A program made the translations under genes and the position numbers. From NCBI GenBank assembly GCA_012514145.1, contig JAAZAV010000067.1:1-37503 (forward strand): DNA of 37,503 nucleotides, read 5' to 3'. Below, one piece after another: positions 7,398 through 16,412 of the stretch. Source of the DNA: Clostridiales bacterium (GTDB lineage: Bacteria; Bacillota; Clostridia; Oscillospirales; CAG-272). The notes below the pieces were generated by a model. That model saw only the letters and a list, made by a program, of their open reading frames with translations, was not told where the DNA came from and ran no database searches. How positions within the stretch are numbered: position 1 is the first letter of the stretch; the number at the start of each line of letters is the position of its first letter.

Positions 7398-8420
7398 CTA
7401 CACCCCCGTCAGATCAAACGCAGGGATAAAGCTCTCTCCGGCGGGTGAGCCGTACTGGCGGTAGCCGGAGAGGGAGAGGCGGTCTGCTTCGGCGAGGACG
7501 GAGGAATACTCAAATGAGGTGAGGGTTCGGAGCAGCTCGGCGGGGAAGCCGGGCGGCGGATCAGAGGGGGGCGTGTACTGGCTCATAATTGAGACGCGGA
7601 TATCGCGGGAGATACCGCCCTCGTTCTTGATTTCGGCGATGCGGCGGAGGACTTCGATGCTGTCACATCGGCAGCCGGGGAGCACGAGATGGCGGACGAT
7701 GACGCCGCGGAGAATCATGCCGCGGGAATCAAAAACGCAGTCGCCGGAGAGAGAATACATGGCGCGCAGAGCCTCGGCGGCGATCTGAGGATAGTCGCGG
7801 GCGGCGGAATATTCAGCGGCAAGGTCGGGGGAGCAGTACTTGAAGTCGGGGAGCCAGACGTCGACAAGCCCGTCCAGCAGACGGAGAGAAGAGGGGAGCT
7901 CGTAGCCGCCGGTGTTGTAGATCACCGGAATGGCAAGCTCCCCTTTGACAGCCCGGAGAGCCGACGCTATCTGCGGTATGAACTGGGTCGGACTGACAAG
8001 ATTGATATTGTATGCCCCCGAATCGCGCAGCCGGAGCATAATATCGCAGAGGCCGTCCACGGTGACGACCCGTCCGAAAGCCTCGATGGAGATATGCCGG
8101 TTCTGACAGAAGACGCATTTCAGCGGACAGCCGGAAAAGAAGACGGTGCCGCTGCCGCGCCGCCGTGACGGGGGTATACCGTCGGACTGTTCCCCGCTGA
8201 TACATGGCTCCTCCCAGTAATGGAGCGAGGCGCGGGCTATGCGGAGGGTATTTGCGGGGTCGTGAGACGCGCCGGCATTTCCGCCTGCGCTGCAGCCGAT
8301 GTTCGCGCCGGCGTGGCAGAAGCCGGGCGACACACGGCGGTCGGCGGAACAGCGGCGGGGACAGAGGGTGCAGCGGGTGAGGTCTATGTCACCCGCCGCA
8401 CCTGCGCCGTCACATGTCAT
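7398..8420 (-). CDS. PflX-like radical SAM protein (COG1313 type)
   Basis: The open frame reaches 8825, but that part overlaps the upstream peptidase and reads as nonsense. The first sensible start is ATG 8420 (MTCDGAGAAGDIDL), giving 340 aa. The order C-x2-CPRRC-x3-DRR, GFC, HYWEEPCISG, then GSGTVFFSGCPLKCVFCQN with the radical SAM cluster cysteines C98, C102 and C105, is the pattern of PflX proteins annotated as putative pyruvate formate-lyase activating enzymes of unknown substrate. It begins seven bases after the stop of a subtilase gene with no clear ribosome binding site, so translational coupling is likely. Whether it modifies a peptide or a glycyl radical enzyme cannot be told here. 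Confidence 0.85.
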   Translation of the reverse strand: MTCDGAGAAGDIDLTRCTLCPRRCSADRRVSPGFCHAGANIGCSAGGNAGASHDPANTLRIARASLHYWEEPCISGEQSDGIPPSRRRGSGTVFFSGCPLKCVFCQNRHISIEAFGRVVTVDGLCDIMLRLRDSGAYNINLVSPTQFIPQIASALRAVKGELAIPVIYNTGGYELPSSLRLLDGLVDVWLPDFKYCSPDLAAEYSAARDYPQIAAEALRAMYSLSGDCVFDSRGMILRGVIVRHLVLPGCRCDSIEVLRRIAEIKNEGGISRDIRVSIMSQYTPPSDPPPGFPAELLRTLTSFEYSSVLAEADRLSLSGYRQYGSPAGESFIPAFDLTGV

Positions 8421-8427
8421 ACGCGCG

Positions 8428-11400
8428 CTATTGTTTGTCGCCGCAATAGATTCTGAAGATGTTGGTGTTGTAGGCATAGTCGGTGAGTTTGAGATAGATA
8501 TATCCCCGGGCGGGCAGAGCCGAGAAAGCCTTGTCCTCAAAGACCACGGTGCAGGACCTGCCGCCGTCGGAAGTCGTTTTAGTGTCGGCAAGCTGTTCCG
8601 GGGCGGCGGAAAAGATGCTGAGAGAGGGCGACCAGTCAAGCTCGGCGAAGCGCAGAGCGTGATTGTCCGAAACTTCGGCGGTGAGAGAGTAAAGTCCGGA
8701 GTCTTCGTCGCGTTCAATTTTATAGCTCTCGAGTTTTGGCGGGGCGGTGTCGAGAACGAAGGGAATCGAGAGGGTCTCGTACATGTCGTCGGTGAAAAGT
8801 TCGGCAGGGTCGTCGCCGTCGGCAAGGCGTATCCCGTAGGAGGCGGGAATGGCGCGGATGGTCATGGTATAGTCGCCGTCGGGGAAGATGAAGCGGGAGT
8901 TGTCCTCGGCGCCGCCGTCCCATATCTCGAAGGAGTAGTTTTTGATGCGTCCCTCCAGCGTGATATTCTTGCGCATGGGGTCGCGGGCGTCCGACATGAG
9001 AACCGTATTGCCCTCGGGATCGGTTACGGTGACCTGCAGGTAGCTCAGCGGGCGCAGCAGATCAATGCCCAGATGAACACTGTCGCAATTTCCGTCGACG
9101 CCGGGCGAGAAGGCGTTGAGGGCGGCGTCATAACTGCCGTCGTCCACCTCGCCATAGCCGAGAATCACATACTTGCGGCCTGAAATGGTGGAATAGAGGT
9201 AAACGCCGTCGTAAACCGGCTTGCCGCTTCCGTATACCGAGGCGTCAAGAGCGGGGGCGGTGTTCCAGTCGCCGACAAAGCCGAAATAGGGGATTGAAAC
9301 AGAACGATCCGCGCTGCCCGAATCGGCAGAGTTGTCGGCGGGGGCGCAGATTATATAGCCGTCGACGAAGAAGCCGTGGGGCATCTTATCCCGCCGTTCG
9401 GCAGCGGCGGCGGAACCGATGCGCAGCCGCAGAGTCACCTGGGTCTTTGACGAAGCGGGGAGGGTGAGCTGAGCGGTTCCCGGCTTGCCGGAGTGGGTGT
9501 TCAGGTTGGCGGTGGAGGAGCCGTAATTCACCACGGCGCCCGAGAGGGGCACCGATGCGCCCGAGATGAACCACTGGGTCTCGTCGTTTACATCGGCGGC
9601 GGTCAGCTCGTCGGCAAGCACCGGGACGGTGAGATTTACAGTCCGGGAAACGGTCGAGTTGTTTATAACGTCAAAGGTCAGATTTATCACCCCGTCGGCG
9701 GACAGTTTGTCGCCGAGAGACAGGACGCCCGAGCCGTCGGCAGCCGCAAGGCTCAGCCCGTACTCGGCGCAGGAGATGACCCGCTCGGTTTCAAGGAAAC
9801 CCGCGCCCTGCCAGCGGGGGGAATACTCGGCGCCGCCGGCGGCAGAGGCCGGGGAGGCGGCGTTCATGAGCGCCGCGCGGACGGCGGCGGGGCTGTCGTC
9901 AAGCCCTTTGGCGCGGGCGTACTGCATATACTTCACAGAAGCGCCGGTGACGAAGGGGGCGGCTATCGAGGTGCCCGACATGAGCACAAACTCTTCGCCG
10001 TCGGAAAGCGAGTAAACGTCGATGCCGGCGGCTGAAATCTCGGGCTTCAGGGTCATCTGGGGAGTGACGCCCCGGGAGGAGTCGGAGTAGGGGGAAACCC
10101 GCTGATTTACGATGAGAACCGCGTGTCCGACTTTGACGGTCACACGCTTGTCAGCGGCATTCGTCAGATATTCGCCGTCGGCGGCGGTGATGAGTATGGC
10201 GGGGATCTCGGCGCCGGTCAGCTCCATCTTTATCTGTGAGTTCAGTTCTTCCGGCTTGTTGTTTATGACAATGACCGCGGCCGCGCCCGCCTCGGCGGCG
10301 TTGTTGACCTTCTCGACGAAGGTGATCTCGCCCCGGCTGACAAGGGCAATCTTGCCGGTCAGGTCGCCCGCGGCGGCATAGTCGTCTTTTGTGCCGAGAC
10401 CGCCCACCGCAACATATTCATATTCGCCGTCGCCCAGCAGGACGGTGAAGCTCTCGCTCTCGAAGTAGCGCTTGCAGCTGTCGGAATAGCCTATTTCCCG
10501 GCCCGAGGCGGCTGTTATGCATTCGGAGACGGTGAGGGGCGAGGAAAAGGCACCCACGGCTATGACCCCGTCGATTGACGCGGGGGTGGATATGGTTCCG
10601 TAGTCGGTGACGTCGGCGCGGGGGAGAGCGATGCCGGCCGCGTTGTCGGCGGCGGTGCCGTAGCCGATGAAGCTCTCGTTGCCGGCGGCGCAGATGACCG
10701 CAATCCCCGCCTCAAGCGTCAGGTTAATCTCCTCGGTGACGGCGTTCACCATGGGCCAGCCGTCCGAGAAGCCGGCAGCCGAGCCGAGACTGATGTTGAC
10801 CGCGTCGGCGCCCAGGAGACGGGCGTCGTAAAGGGCGGAGGCTATGGAGGATTCGGCGACATAGTCGCTGCTGCTGTCCGACATTACCTTCATCAGAAGC
10901 AGCTGGGCTTCGGGAACAACGCCGGCAAAGGGCAGACCGGCGGCGGGGCCGTTGGCGCCTATGACCGACGCCACGCAGTTCCCGTGCACAGAGGTGCCCG
11001 AGACGTCGCTGTCGCCGTCGGTGTAGTCGCAGACCCAGGGAAATTTGGCGTTCAGATATTTGCCGCTTCCCTTGAGTTCATTCGATAATTCGCTCACCTT
11101 TTCGGCGGTGAGAGAAGCGGATTTCGGGTCGGAGAGCGCCCACCAGTCGCTTTTTACGGTGAAGCCGCTGTCTATGACCGCGACCGCCATGCCCTGTCCG
11201 GAATAGCCGTCGGCGCTGTCGTAGGTTATCTTGTCGTAGGGCGGGTAGACACGGGGAGCGTCCTCATCCTCGTCTTCAAGGAGAGCGATTCCGGCGTATC
11301 CGGCGCCGAGCATCTCAAAACGGTATTCGGTATGGATATCATATACACATGGGAGAGCGCCGAGCGCCGCCGCCTGCCTTTCGGTCAGCGAAACGGCGAT

Positions 11401-11613
11401 GCCCCGTCCCCATTCGGCGTAGGGAACGACGCCCAGTTCGGCGCAGACATCAATCAGGCTGTCAAGGCTCCCGCCGCCGGTCATAATGACATAATTTTCG
11501 GCAGCCTCCGCCGCTGATATATTCGCCGGCAGGCACAGGCACAGGCATAGACAGAGGGCGAGACACAGCGCCGTCATAAAGACGGAAAGAATGCGTATGC
11601 GTATCGGTTTCAT
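8428..11613 (-). CDS. Secreted S8 subtilisin-like protease with PA insert (second paralogue)
   Basis: The start is ATG 11613, preceded by AAAGGA; the frame's ATG at 11640 overlaps the upstream stop. The 1061-aa protein has a signal peptide with a Leu-Cys repeat and an alanine-rich cleavage region. The catalytic triad is D148 (AVIDSGF), H210 (SVHGNCVASVIG) and S549 (SGTSIAAPF), with the oxyanion Asn at 312 (CAAGNES). A protease-associated domain is inserted around residues 380-500 (KIALVSRGEITFVEK), followed by several beta-sandwich domains as in lactocepin and C5a peptidases. No LPxTG, QTxDP or transmembrane anchor is visible at the C-terminus. It lies 23 bp downstream of its paralogue and just upstream of the PflX-like gene, forming a likely operon. 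The substrate is unknown. Confidence 0.9.
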   Translation of the reverse strand: MKPIRIRILSVFMTALCLALCLCLCLCLPANISAAEAAENYVIMTGGGSLDSLIDVCAELGVVPYAEWGRGIAVSLTERQAAALGALPCVYDIHTEYRFEMLGAGYAGIALLEDEDEDAPRVYPPYDKITYDSADGYSGQGMAVAVIDSGFTVKSDWWALSDPKSASLTAEKVSELSNELKGSGKYLNAKFPWVCDYTDGDSDVSGTSVHGNCVASVIGANGPAAGLPFAGVVPEAQLLLMKVMSDSSSDYVAESSIASALYDARLLGADAVNISLGSAAGFSDGWPMVNAVTEEINLTLEAGIAVICAAGNESFIGYGTAADNAAGIALPRADVTDYGTISTPASIDGVIAVGAFSSPLTVSECITAASGREIGYSDSCKRYFESESFTVLLGDGEYEYVAVGGLGTKDDYAAAGDLTGKIALVSRGEITFVEKVNNAAEAGAAAVIVINNKPEELNSQIKMELTGAEIPAILITAADGEYLTNAADKRVTVKVGHAVLIVNQRVSPYSDSSRGVTPQMTLKPEISAAGIDVYSLSDGEEFVLMSGTSIAAPFVTGASVKYMQYARAKGLDDSPAAVRAALMNAASPASAAGGAEYSPRWQGAGFLETERVISCAEYGLSLAAADGSGVLSLGDKLSADGVINLTFDVINNSTVSRTVNLTVPVLADELTAADVNDETQWFISGASVPLSGAVVNYGSSTANLNTHSGKPGTAQLTLPASSKTQVTLRLRIGSAAAAERRDKMPHGFFVDGYIICAPADNSADSGSADRSVSIPYFGFVGDWNTAPALDASVYGSGKPVYDGVYLYSTISGRKYVILGYGEVDDGSYDAALNAFSPGVDGNCDSVHLGIDLLRPLSYLQVTVTDPEGNTVLMSDARDPMRKNITLEGRIKNYSFEIWDGGAEDNSRFIFPDGDYTMTIRAIPASYGIRLADGDDPAELFTDDMYETLSIPFVLDTAPPKLESYKIERDEDSGLYSLTAEVSDNHALRFAELDWSPSLSIFSAAPEQLADTKTTSDGGRSCTVVFEDKAFSALPARGYIYLKLTDYAYNTNIFRIYCGDKQ

Positions 11614-11636
11614 TATTGTATCATCCTTTCTCGGTC

Positions 11637-14600
11637 TCATCCGTCGATGCTTATGCGCAGCAGGGCGGTGTTCCCGGCGTAGTCGGCTATCTCGATGTAG
11701 AGATGGCCGTCATCGGCATCGGTTATGTCGAAGGTTACGGTGTCTTCATCGGGCGTGACCGCAATGAGCGAATTAAAGGGCTCAAAATCCTTCGGCGCGT
11801 CCTTCGGGGTGCCCTCGTAGACGCGGAGCGCCTGCACGCCCAGATTGTCGGAGAAATTCAGGGTCAGCAGCCGTCTGCCGCCCTCTGTTTCGATCTTATG
11901 CGAGCGGAGAACCGGCTTCACCGTGTCTATGCGGAAGGAGTAGAACACGCTCTGCGCGCCCCCCGCCTCGGAGAAAGCGCGCACCTCAAGGACATATTCG
12001 CCGTCGGCGAAGCGGTAGTCGAGGCAGTCGGCGGCACCGCCGTTCCAGAGTGAGTAGAAAATCACCTTGTTCGGCTCTGATTCGCCGGTCACATAGGCTT
12101 TCGCGAGCCGTTCCTCATCTCTGATATAGACGGGTACGCGCTGACCGTTCCGAACCTCATGAACGGTGAATTTCAGCATGGTGACATTGCGCAGCAGACA
12201 GAGCCGGACGCCGAGATAGTCGCCGACGCTGTTGCCGTCGGGCGAGATCGCCGCCAGCTCGGGGCGGTAGATCTGGGTCAGATCCTCGTCGAAGATGTTC
12301 TCGCCCAGCAGATAGCCGTCAAAGGTCTGCGGCTTCACTATCATCGAGACAAGTGCGCCGGGGAAGTAATCGGGATCCTCGGATATGGAGGGCAGGGCGC
12401 TCCAGTCGCCGACGAATCCGCAGTAGGGGAGGGATACGCTCTCGTCGGCGCATTCGGCGTATATATATCCCTCTAAATAGAAGCCGTTTCTGAAGGCTTT
12501 GAGGAGATTCGCCGATTCCTCCACCGACAGATTTATCCGAATCGTGAGCGAAGCGCCGCTCTTGCCCTCAAGGGTGACCGAGGCGGGTGAGTATTTCGCG
12601 CCGAAGCGGTTGAGCCCGCCTCTGCTGTTGATAACAGCCTCGCCCGAGAGGATTTTTATATCGCCGATGAGCGCGGCGGCGGCGGATTTGAGGGCTGTCG
12701 GCTCGCCGGTGATGAAGTACCCGCCCGCCTGAGAGTTGAATTCGGCGCTGTCGGAGCAGATGACCGCCGACAGGCTGTAGGTTTTCTTTGTGTCCGAAAG
12801 GTTTTCGAGATTGAATGTGATATCTGCCGAGCGGCTGATACCGCCTCCGAGATTGACCCGGCAGAAGCCGTCGTCAGATGAAGTTATCAGCGTCCCGCAG
12901 TCAAGCGCCGAGCCGAGAGAGAGCACGCCCGCCCCCTGCCGCCTGGGCGAATATTCAATGCCTTCGCTGTTTTTTAGCGGCTGAGCCGAGGACATGAGCA
13001 GGGCGTTTATAAAGCCCGCCCTATCCTTTTCAATGCGGTCGCCGTGATTGTTCCGATGCTTTTCAAGCAGCAGAAGGTAAGTTCCGGCGGTGTAGGGGGA
13101 GGACATGGAGGTGCCGCTCATTATGGTATAGCCGCCCCCCGCGGCGGTTGAGTAGATAAGACCGCCGGGCGCCGTCACGTCGGGCTTAAGCCGGAGCGCC
13201 GGGGTAGGTCCCCAGGACGAGAAGTCGGATATGGTTCCGCCGTCGGGATTCATGAAGGTCGAGAAGCTGTCCGACACCACGGTGAAGCGCCCCACTCCGC
13301 CGCTTATCAGCGATATCATGCGCCGGCCGCTCTCCCAGGACACCATGACCGCGGGGATAAGTCCCTCCTCAAGCAGCATGGTGACCGGGTCGGAGCCTTT
13401 TGCGTTGATTATGACCGCGCCTATGGCTCCCGCCTTTTCGGCGTTCTTAAGCTTTTCGATGAAGGTTATGTCGCCCCGGTTTATGAGGGCTATGCGCCCC
13501 GACAGGTTTAACCCCTCGTAGTCCTCGGGCAGTCCCACGCCGCCCACCTCCGCATAGCTGAGAGTTCTGCCGGCGAATTCACTGCCGAAAGAGGAGATGG
13601 AGCCGTCCCAGCAGGGAGCGGGAATGCCGTCGGTGAGCAGCAGACCGTCGTCGTAGGCGGAAAGTTCGCCGTTATACGAGGCGGCGGCAAGGGCATATTC
13701 GCCGGCGGAGGGGCAGGAGATTACGCCCGTGTCGGGATGAGCCGCCGGCGGTCCTGAAACGCCGTATTTTTCTTCGTAGCCCGTGCCCACGCCGATTCCG
13801 AGACTTCCCTCGTTGCCGGCGGCGCAGACCACGGCGGTACCGGCTTCGTGAATTTTCTTTGTAAGCGCGTTGTAGTCCACCGTCTCGCCGCTGTAATCCT
13901 CAAAAGAGGCAGGCGCTCCCGCGCTGATGTTGATGACGTCGGCGCCTAACAGCAGAGCGTCTTCGCAGGCGGCGACAATGGCGTAATCCTTGAAGCCGTC
14001 CGTCCCCGTATCGCCCTGGCACTTCATGAGAAGCAGCTGAGCTTCGGGGGCGATGCCGTCGAAGCCGTTCTCCGCGCCTTTGGCGTTTGCGGCTAAAATA
14101 CCCGCCACATGGGTGCCGTGGGAATCGGTTGTAAAGGTGTCGGTGTCACGCCCCACATAGTCGTAGGCGAAGGGTATCTTCGCGCTCACATAGGCGTCCT
14201 GCTTCTTTGTGACTATGGAGTTGGCAATCGACAGCTTTGCCTTCTGCAGTTCGTCCACTTCCGGACGGGTGAGGGCTATGCCGGTGTCCGCCGAGAGGGT
14301 AAAGAGGGGGTGGGTCACGTCAAATGACGAATCCACCACAGCGATAATCATGCCCTCGCCGCGAAGGCCGTCGTATTCCTCCCCCAGGGCTGCCCGGGGG
14401 GAGATGACCGAGCGGGATGCCTTGCCCGGTTTTTCGGATTCCGAAACTCCTGTGTCCGGTTCCGACAGCGTATTCGTAATTGACGCGGCGGAAATATCAC
14501 TGCCGTCGCCCGAACCGTCGCAGAGCGGAAAAGCCGTCACCGCAGCCCGGGTGCGGGTAAGCGAGACAAGCAGCGATTCGACGCCCGCAAGTCCGGGTAT

Positions 14601-14846
14601 CTTCCACGCCTCGGCTTTCGGCAGAGTTATCGCGAAGCCGCGGAGAAGGGTGTGATACTCGGCAAGCAGACAGCCGCCGTATTCTTTGAGCAGATAATCC
14701 CGCAGATAATCCCGGCGCCCCTCATCCGAAAGGGTAATAATATATTCGCCCATCTCCGGTTCGGCGGCGTATGCGCATGTCACAGCCGACAGCGCCGGAA
14801 TTAAAAGCAGGACGGACAGAACAAATGAAAGAATTCTAAATTTCAT
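11637..14846 (-). CDS. Secreted S8 subtilisin-like protease with PA insert (first paralogue)
   Basis: A 1069-aa protein with a clear signal peptide (MKFRILSFVLSVLLLIPALS, then A-Y-A-A). An inhibitor-I9-like propeptide (GEYIITLSDEGRRD) precedes the protease domain. Triad residues are D172 (AVVDSSFDVTHP), H243 (SHGTHVAGI) and S580 (SGTSMSSPY), with Asn345 in CAAGNEG. A PA domain is inserted near residues 430-530 (RIALINRGDITFIEK) and the last 450 residues are beta-rich modules. The layout matches the downstream subtilase closely, so the pair arose by tandem duplication, though sequences have diverged. The ribosome binding site is weak. It is 98 bp downstream of scfB on the same strand; a link to SCIFF export or cleavage is only a possibility. 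Confidence 0.9.
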   Translation of the reverse strand: MKFRILSFVLSVLLLIPALSAVTCAYAAEPEMGEYIITLSDEGRRDYLRDYLLKEYGGCLLAEYHTLLRGFAITLPKAEAWKIPGLAGVESLLVSLTRTRAAVTAFPLCDGSGDGSDISAASITNTLSEPDTGVSESEKPGKASRSVISPRAALGEEYDGLRGEGMIIAVVDSSFDVTHPLFTLSADTGIALTRPEVDELQKAKLSIANSIVTKKQDAYVSAKIPFAYDYVGRDTDTFTTDSHGTHVAGILAANAKGAENGFDGIAPEAQLLLMKCQGDTGTDGFKDYAIVAACEDALLLGADVINISAGAPASFEDYSGETVDYNALTKKIHEAGTAVVCAAGNEGSLGIGVGTGYEEKYGVSGPPAAHPDTGVISCPSAGEYALAAASYNGELSAYDDGLLLTDGIPAPCWDGSISSFGSEFAGRTLSYAEVGGVGLPEDYEGLNLSGRIALINRGDITFIEKLKNAEKAGAIGAVIINAKGSDPVTMLLEEGLIPAVMVSWESGRRMISLISGGVGRFTVVSDSFSTFMNPDGGTISDFSSWGPTPALRLKPDVTAPGGLIYSTAAGGGYTIMSGTSMSSPYTAGTYLLLLEKHRNNHGDRIEKDRAGFINALLMSSAQPLKNSEGIEYSPRRQGAGVLSLGSALDCGTLITSSDDGFCRVNLGGGISRSADITFNLENLSDTKKTYSLSAVICSDSAEFNSQAGGYFITGEPTALKSAAAALIGDIKILSGEAVINSRGGLNRFGAKYSPASVTLEGKSGASLTIRINLSVEESANLLKAFRNGFYLEGYIYAECADESVSLPYCGFVGDWSALPSISEDPDYFPGALVSMIVKPQTFDGYLLGENIFDEDLTQIYRPELAAISPDGNSVGDYLGVRLCLLRNVTMLKFTVHEVRNGQRVPVYIRDEERLAKAYVTGESEPNKVIFYSLWNGGAADCLDYRFADGEYVLEVRAFSEAGGAQSVFYSFRIDTVKPVLRSHKIETEGGRRLLTLNFSDNLGVQALRVYEGTPKDAPKDFEPFNSLIAVTPDEDTVTFDITDADDGHLYIEIADYAGNTALLRISIDG

Positions 14847-14865
14847 ACTTAATTTTATGCCCCCG

Positions 14866-14883
14866 AAAAGCCCTTTGCGGGCA
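14866..14883 (-). terminator. Weak terminator-like hairpin after scfB
   Basis: On the minus strand TGCCC-GCAAA-GGGC is followed by TTTT. The stem is only four to five pairs, so termination would be partial. Confidence 0.3.
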
Positions 14884-14886
14884 TGT

Positions 14887-14910
14887 GTAATTGCGTAATC
14901 GCGTAATCAC
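14887..14910. repeat. Three 8-bp tandem repeats upstream of the subtilase pair
   Basis: GTAATTGC, GTAATCGC and GTAATCAC follow each other directly in the 98-bp gap between scfB and the first subtilase gene. The role is unknown; a regulator site is possible. Confidence 0.55.
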
Positions 14911-14944
14911 GGGTTCTTACAGGTTAAAACGATAATCGCCGGCA

Positions 14945-16321
14945 TCATTCATCGGCAAGCATGCGCCTGGCTTCCGCCATGATTGCGCATTCGAGCCGGC
15001 GGCGGAAGAGCTTGCAGCCGTATTCGTAGCAGCCGTTCACCGAGCCGGCGGCGTGATATGAGTTGGCGGCGCAGCCTCCGGCGCACCAGAGCTTTGCCCA
15101 GCAGTCCTCGCAGGCGGGCTTTGTGTAGACGTTGGAAGCCGCGAATTCGGCCTGCATTTCGGTGTTGGTCACGCCCTCCCACACGTCGCCGAGGCGGAAT
15201 TTCTCATCGCCCACGAACTGATGGCAGGGATATAACTGCCCGTCGGGGGTCACCGCCAGATATTCGCAGCCCGAGCCGCAGCCCGAGATGCGCTTGTAGA
15301 TGCAGGGACCCTCCTCCAAATCAATCATGTAGTGGTAGAAGGTGAAGGGTCGCCCCTCCTCCCGCCGGCTGACAATCAGGTCGGCGAGACGCTCATACTG
15401 CTCCAGCACCACGGGAAGGTCATCCTCGGTCAGCGCCAGGGGATCATCGGGCGGACAGACGACCGGCTCCATGCTCAGTTCGTCAAAGCCCAGGTCGAGC
15501 ATGGTCTTTATATCCTCGAGGAAGTCGGGATTCATATGGGTGAAGGTGCCCCGGATGTAGTAGTTCTTCCCTCCCCGGGCTTCCACCAGCCGTTTGAATT
15601 TCGGAACTATGCGATCCCAGCTTCCCCGTCCGGCATGATCCACGCGGAAACGGTCGTGCACCTCCCTGCGGCCGTCAAGCGAAAGCACCACGTTGCTCAT
15701 CTCGCGGTTGGCGAAGTCTATAACCTCGTCGTCGATAAGAACGCCGTTGGTGGTGAGGGTAAAGCGGAAATTCTTGCCCTTTTCCCCTTCCACAGAGCGG
15801 GCGTATTCCACCAGCCGCTTCACCACATCGAAGTTCATCAGCGGCTCTCCGCCGAAAAAGTCGACTTCGAGATTGCGCCGGCTGCCCGAGTTCTCGATAA
15901 GGAAGTCCAGCGCCCGTCTGCCCGTCTCGAAGCTCATCAGAGCCCTTTCGCCGCTGTACCTTCCCTGTCCGGCGAAGCAGTAGGAGCAGCAAAGGTTGCA
16001 GGTGTGGGCGACATGGAGGCAGAGCGCCTTCACAACTCCGGATGTCTTTGCCTTCAGGGTGTCGGCTTTATCGCCGTATATATCGGGGGTGTAGAGCTGC
16101 CCCGCCTCTTTGAGCGTCTCAACCGAATCGAGGCACTCGTCTATCTCGTCGGCGGTCACTTCGCCGCCGTGGAGGCGCAGTGCCTCGGCTGCCGTTTCCT
16201 CACGGGTTTTTGTCTCATACAGGCTGATTATATCGTATGCCACATCGTCGACCAGATGTATCGAGCCCGAGAAAACGTCGATGACTATGTTCAGCCCGCC
16301 CAGCTTGTAGCTGTGAATCAT
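14945..16321 (-). CDS. scfB: Thioether cross-link-forming SCIFF peptide maturase (radical SAM/SPASM)
   Basis: A 458-aa radical SAM enzyme. The N-terminal about 90 residues (MIHSYKLGG...VDDVAYDIISLYE) form the peptide-recognition part seen in SCIFF maturases. The cluster motif is C108-x3-C112-x2-C115 (HTCNLCCSYCF), followed by the GGEPLMNF loop near 157. The C-terminal SPASM region is cysteine-rich (CGSGCEYLAV, YPCHQF, CEDCWAKLWCAGGC, CKLF) and would bind two auxiliary 4Fe-4S clusters. Enzymes of this family install a Cys-to-Thr thioether link in SCIFF. The precursor gene scfA is immediately upstream, separated by an intrinsic terminator, so the enzyme is probably made in smaller amounts than the peptide. 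AAGGT lies eight bases before the ATG. Confidence 0.93.
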   Translation of the reverse strand: MIHSYKLGGLNIVIDVFSGSIHLVDDVAYDIISLYETKTREETAAEALRLHGGEVTADEIDECLDSVETLKEAGQLYTPDIYGDKADTLKAKTSGVVKALCLHVAHTCNLCCSYCFAGQGRYSGERALMSFETGRRALDFLIENSGSRRNLEVDFFGGEPLMNFDVVKRLVEYARSVEGEKGKNFRFTLTTNGVLIDDEVIDFANREMSNVVLSLDGRREVHDRFRVDHAGRGSWDRIVPKFKRLVEARGGKNYYIRGTFTHMNPDFLEDIKTMLDLGFDELSMEPVVCPPDDPLALTEDDLPVVLEQYERLADLIVSRREEGRPFTFYHYMIDLEEGPCIYKRISGCGSGCEYLAVTPDGQLYPCHQFVGDEKFRLGDVWEGVTNTEMQAEFAASNVYTKPACEDCWAKLWCAGGCAANSYHAAGSVNGCYEYGCKLFRRRLECAIMAEARRMLADE

Positions 16322-16343
16322 ATGTTATACCTTACAGTCATGT

Positions 16344-16380
16344 AAAAAATCACGCCGCCGGGTATTCATTCGGCGGCGCG
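16344..16380 (-). terminator. Intercistronic terminator between scfA and scfB
   Basis: On the minus strand a perfect 8-bp stem (CGCCGCCG/CGGCGGCG) with a 10-nt loop is followed by TGATTTTTT. Partial read-through would set a high precursor-to-enzyme ratio. Confidence 0.85.
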
Positions 16381-16412
16381 TTGTGTGCACATAAACACAT
16401 TAAAGCGTGTTC

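Noticed and set aside
8421..8825. N-terminal extension of the PflX-like frame
   Set aside because: It overlaps the subtilase gene and encodes Pro/Ser/Thr-rich nonsense; the Cys motifs begin only after 8420.
8299..9183. Plus-strand open frame of 294 codons
   Set aside because: Antisense to the second subtilase and the radical SAM gene; no known domain.
15332..16345. Plus-strand open frame of 337 codons
   Set aside because: Antisense to scfB, whose radical SAM and SPASM motifs are clear.
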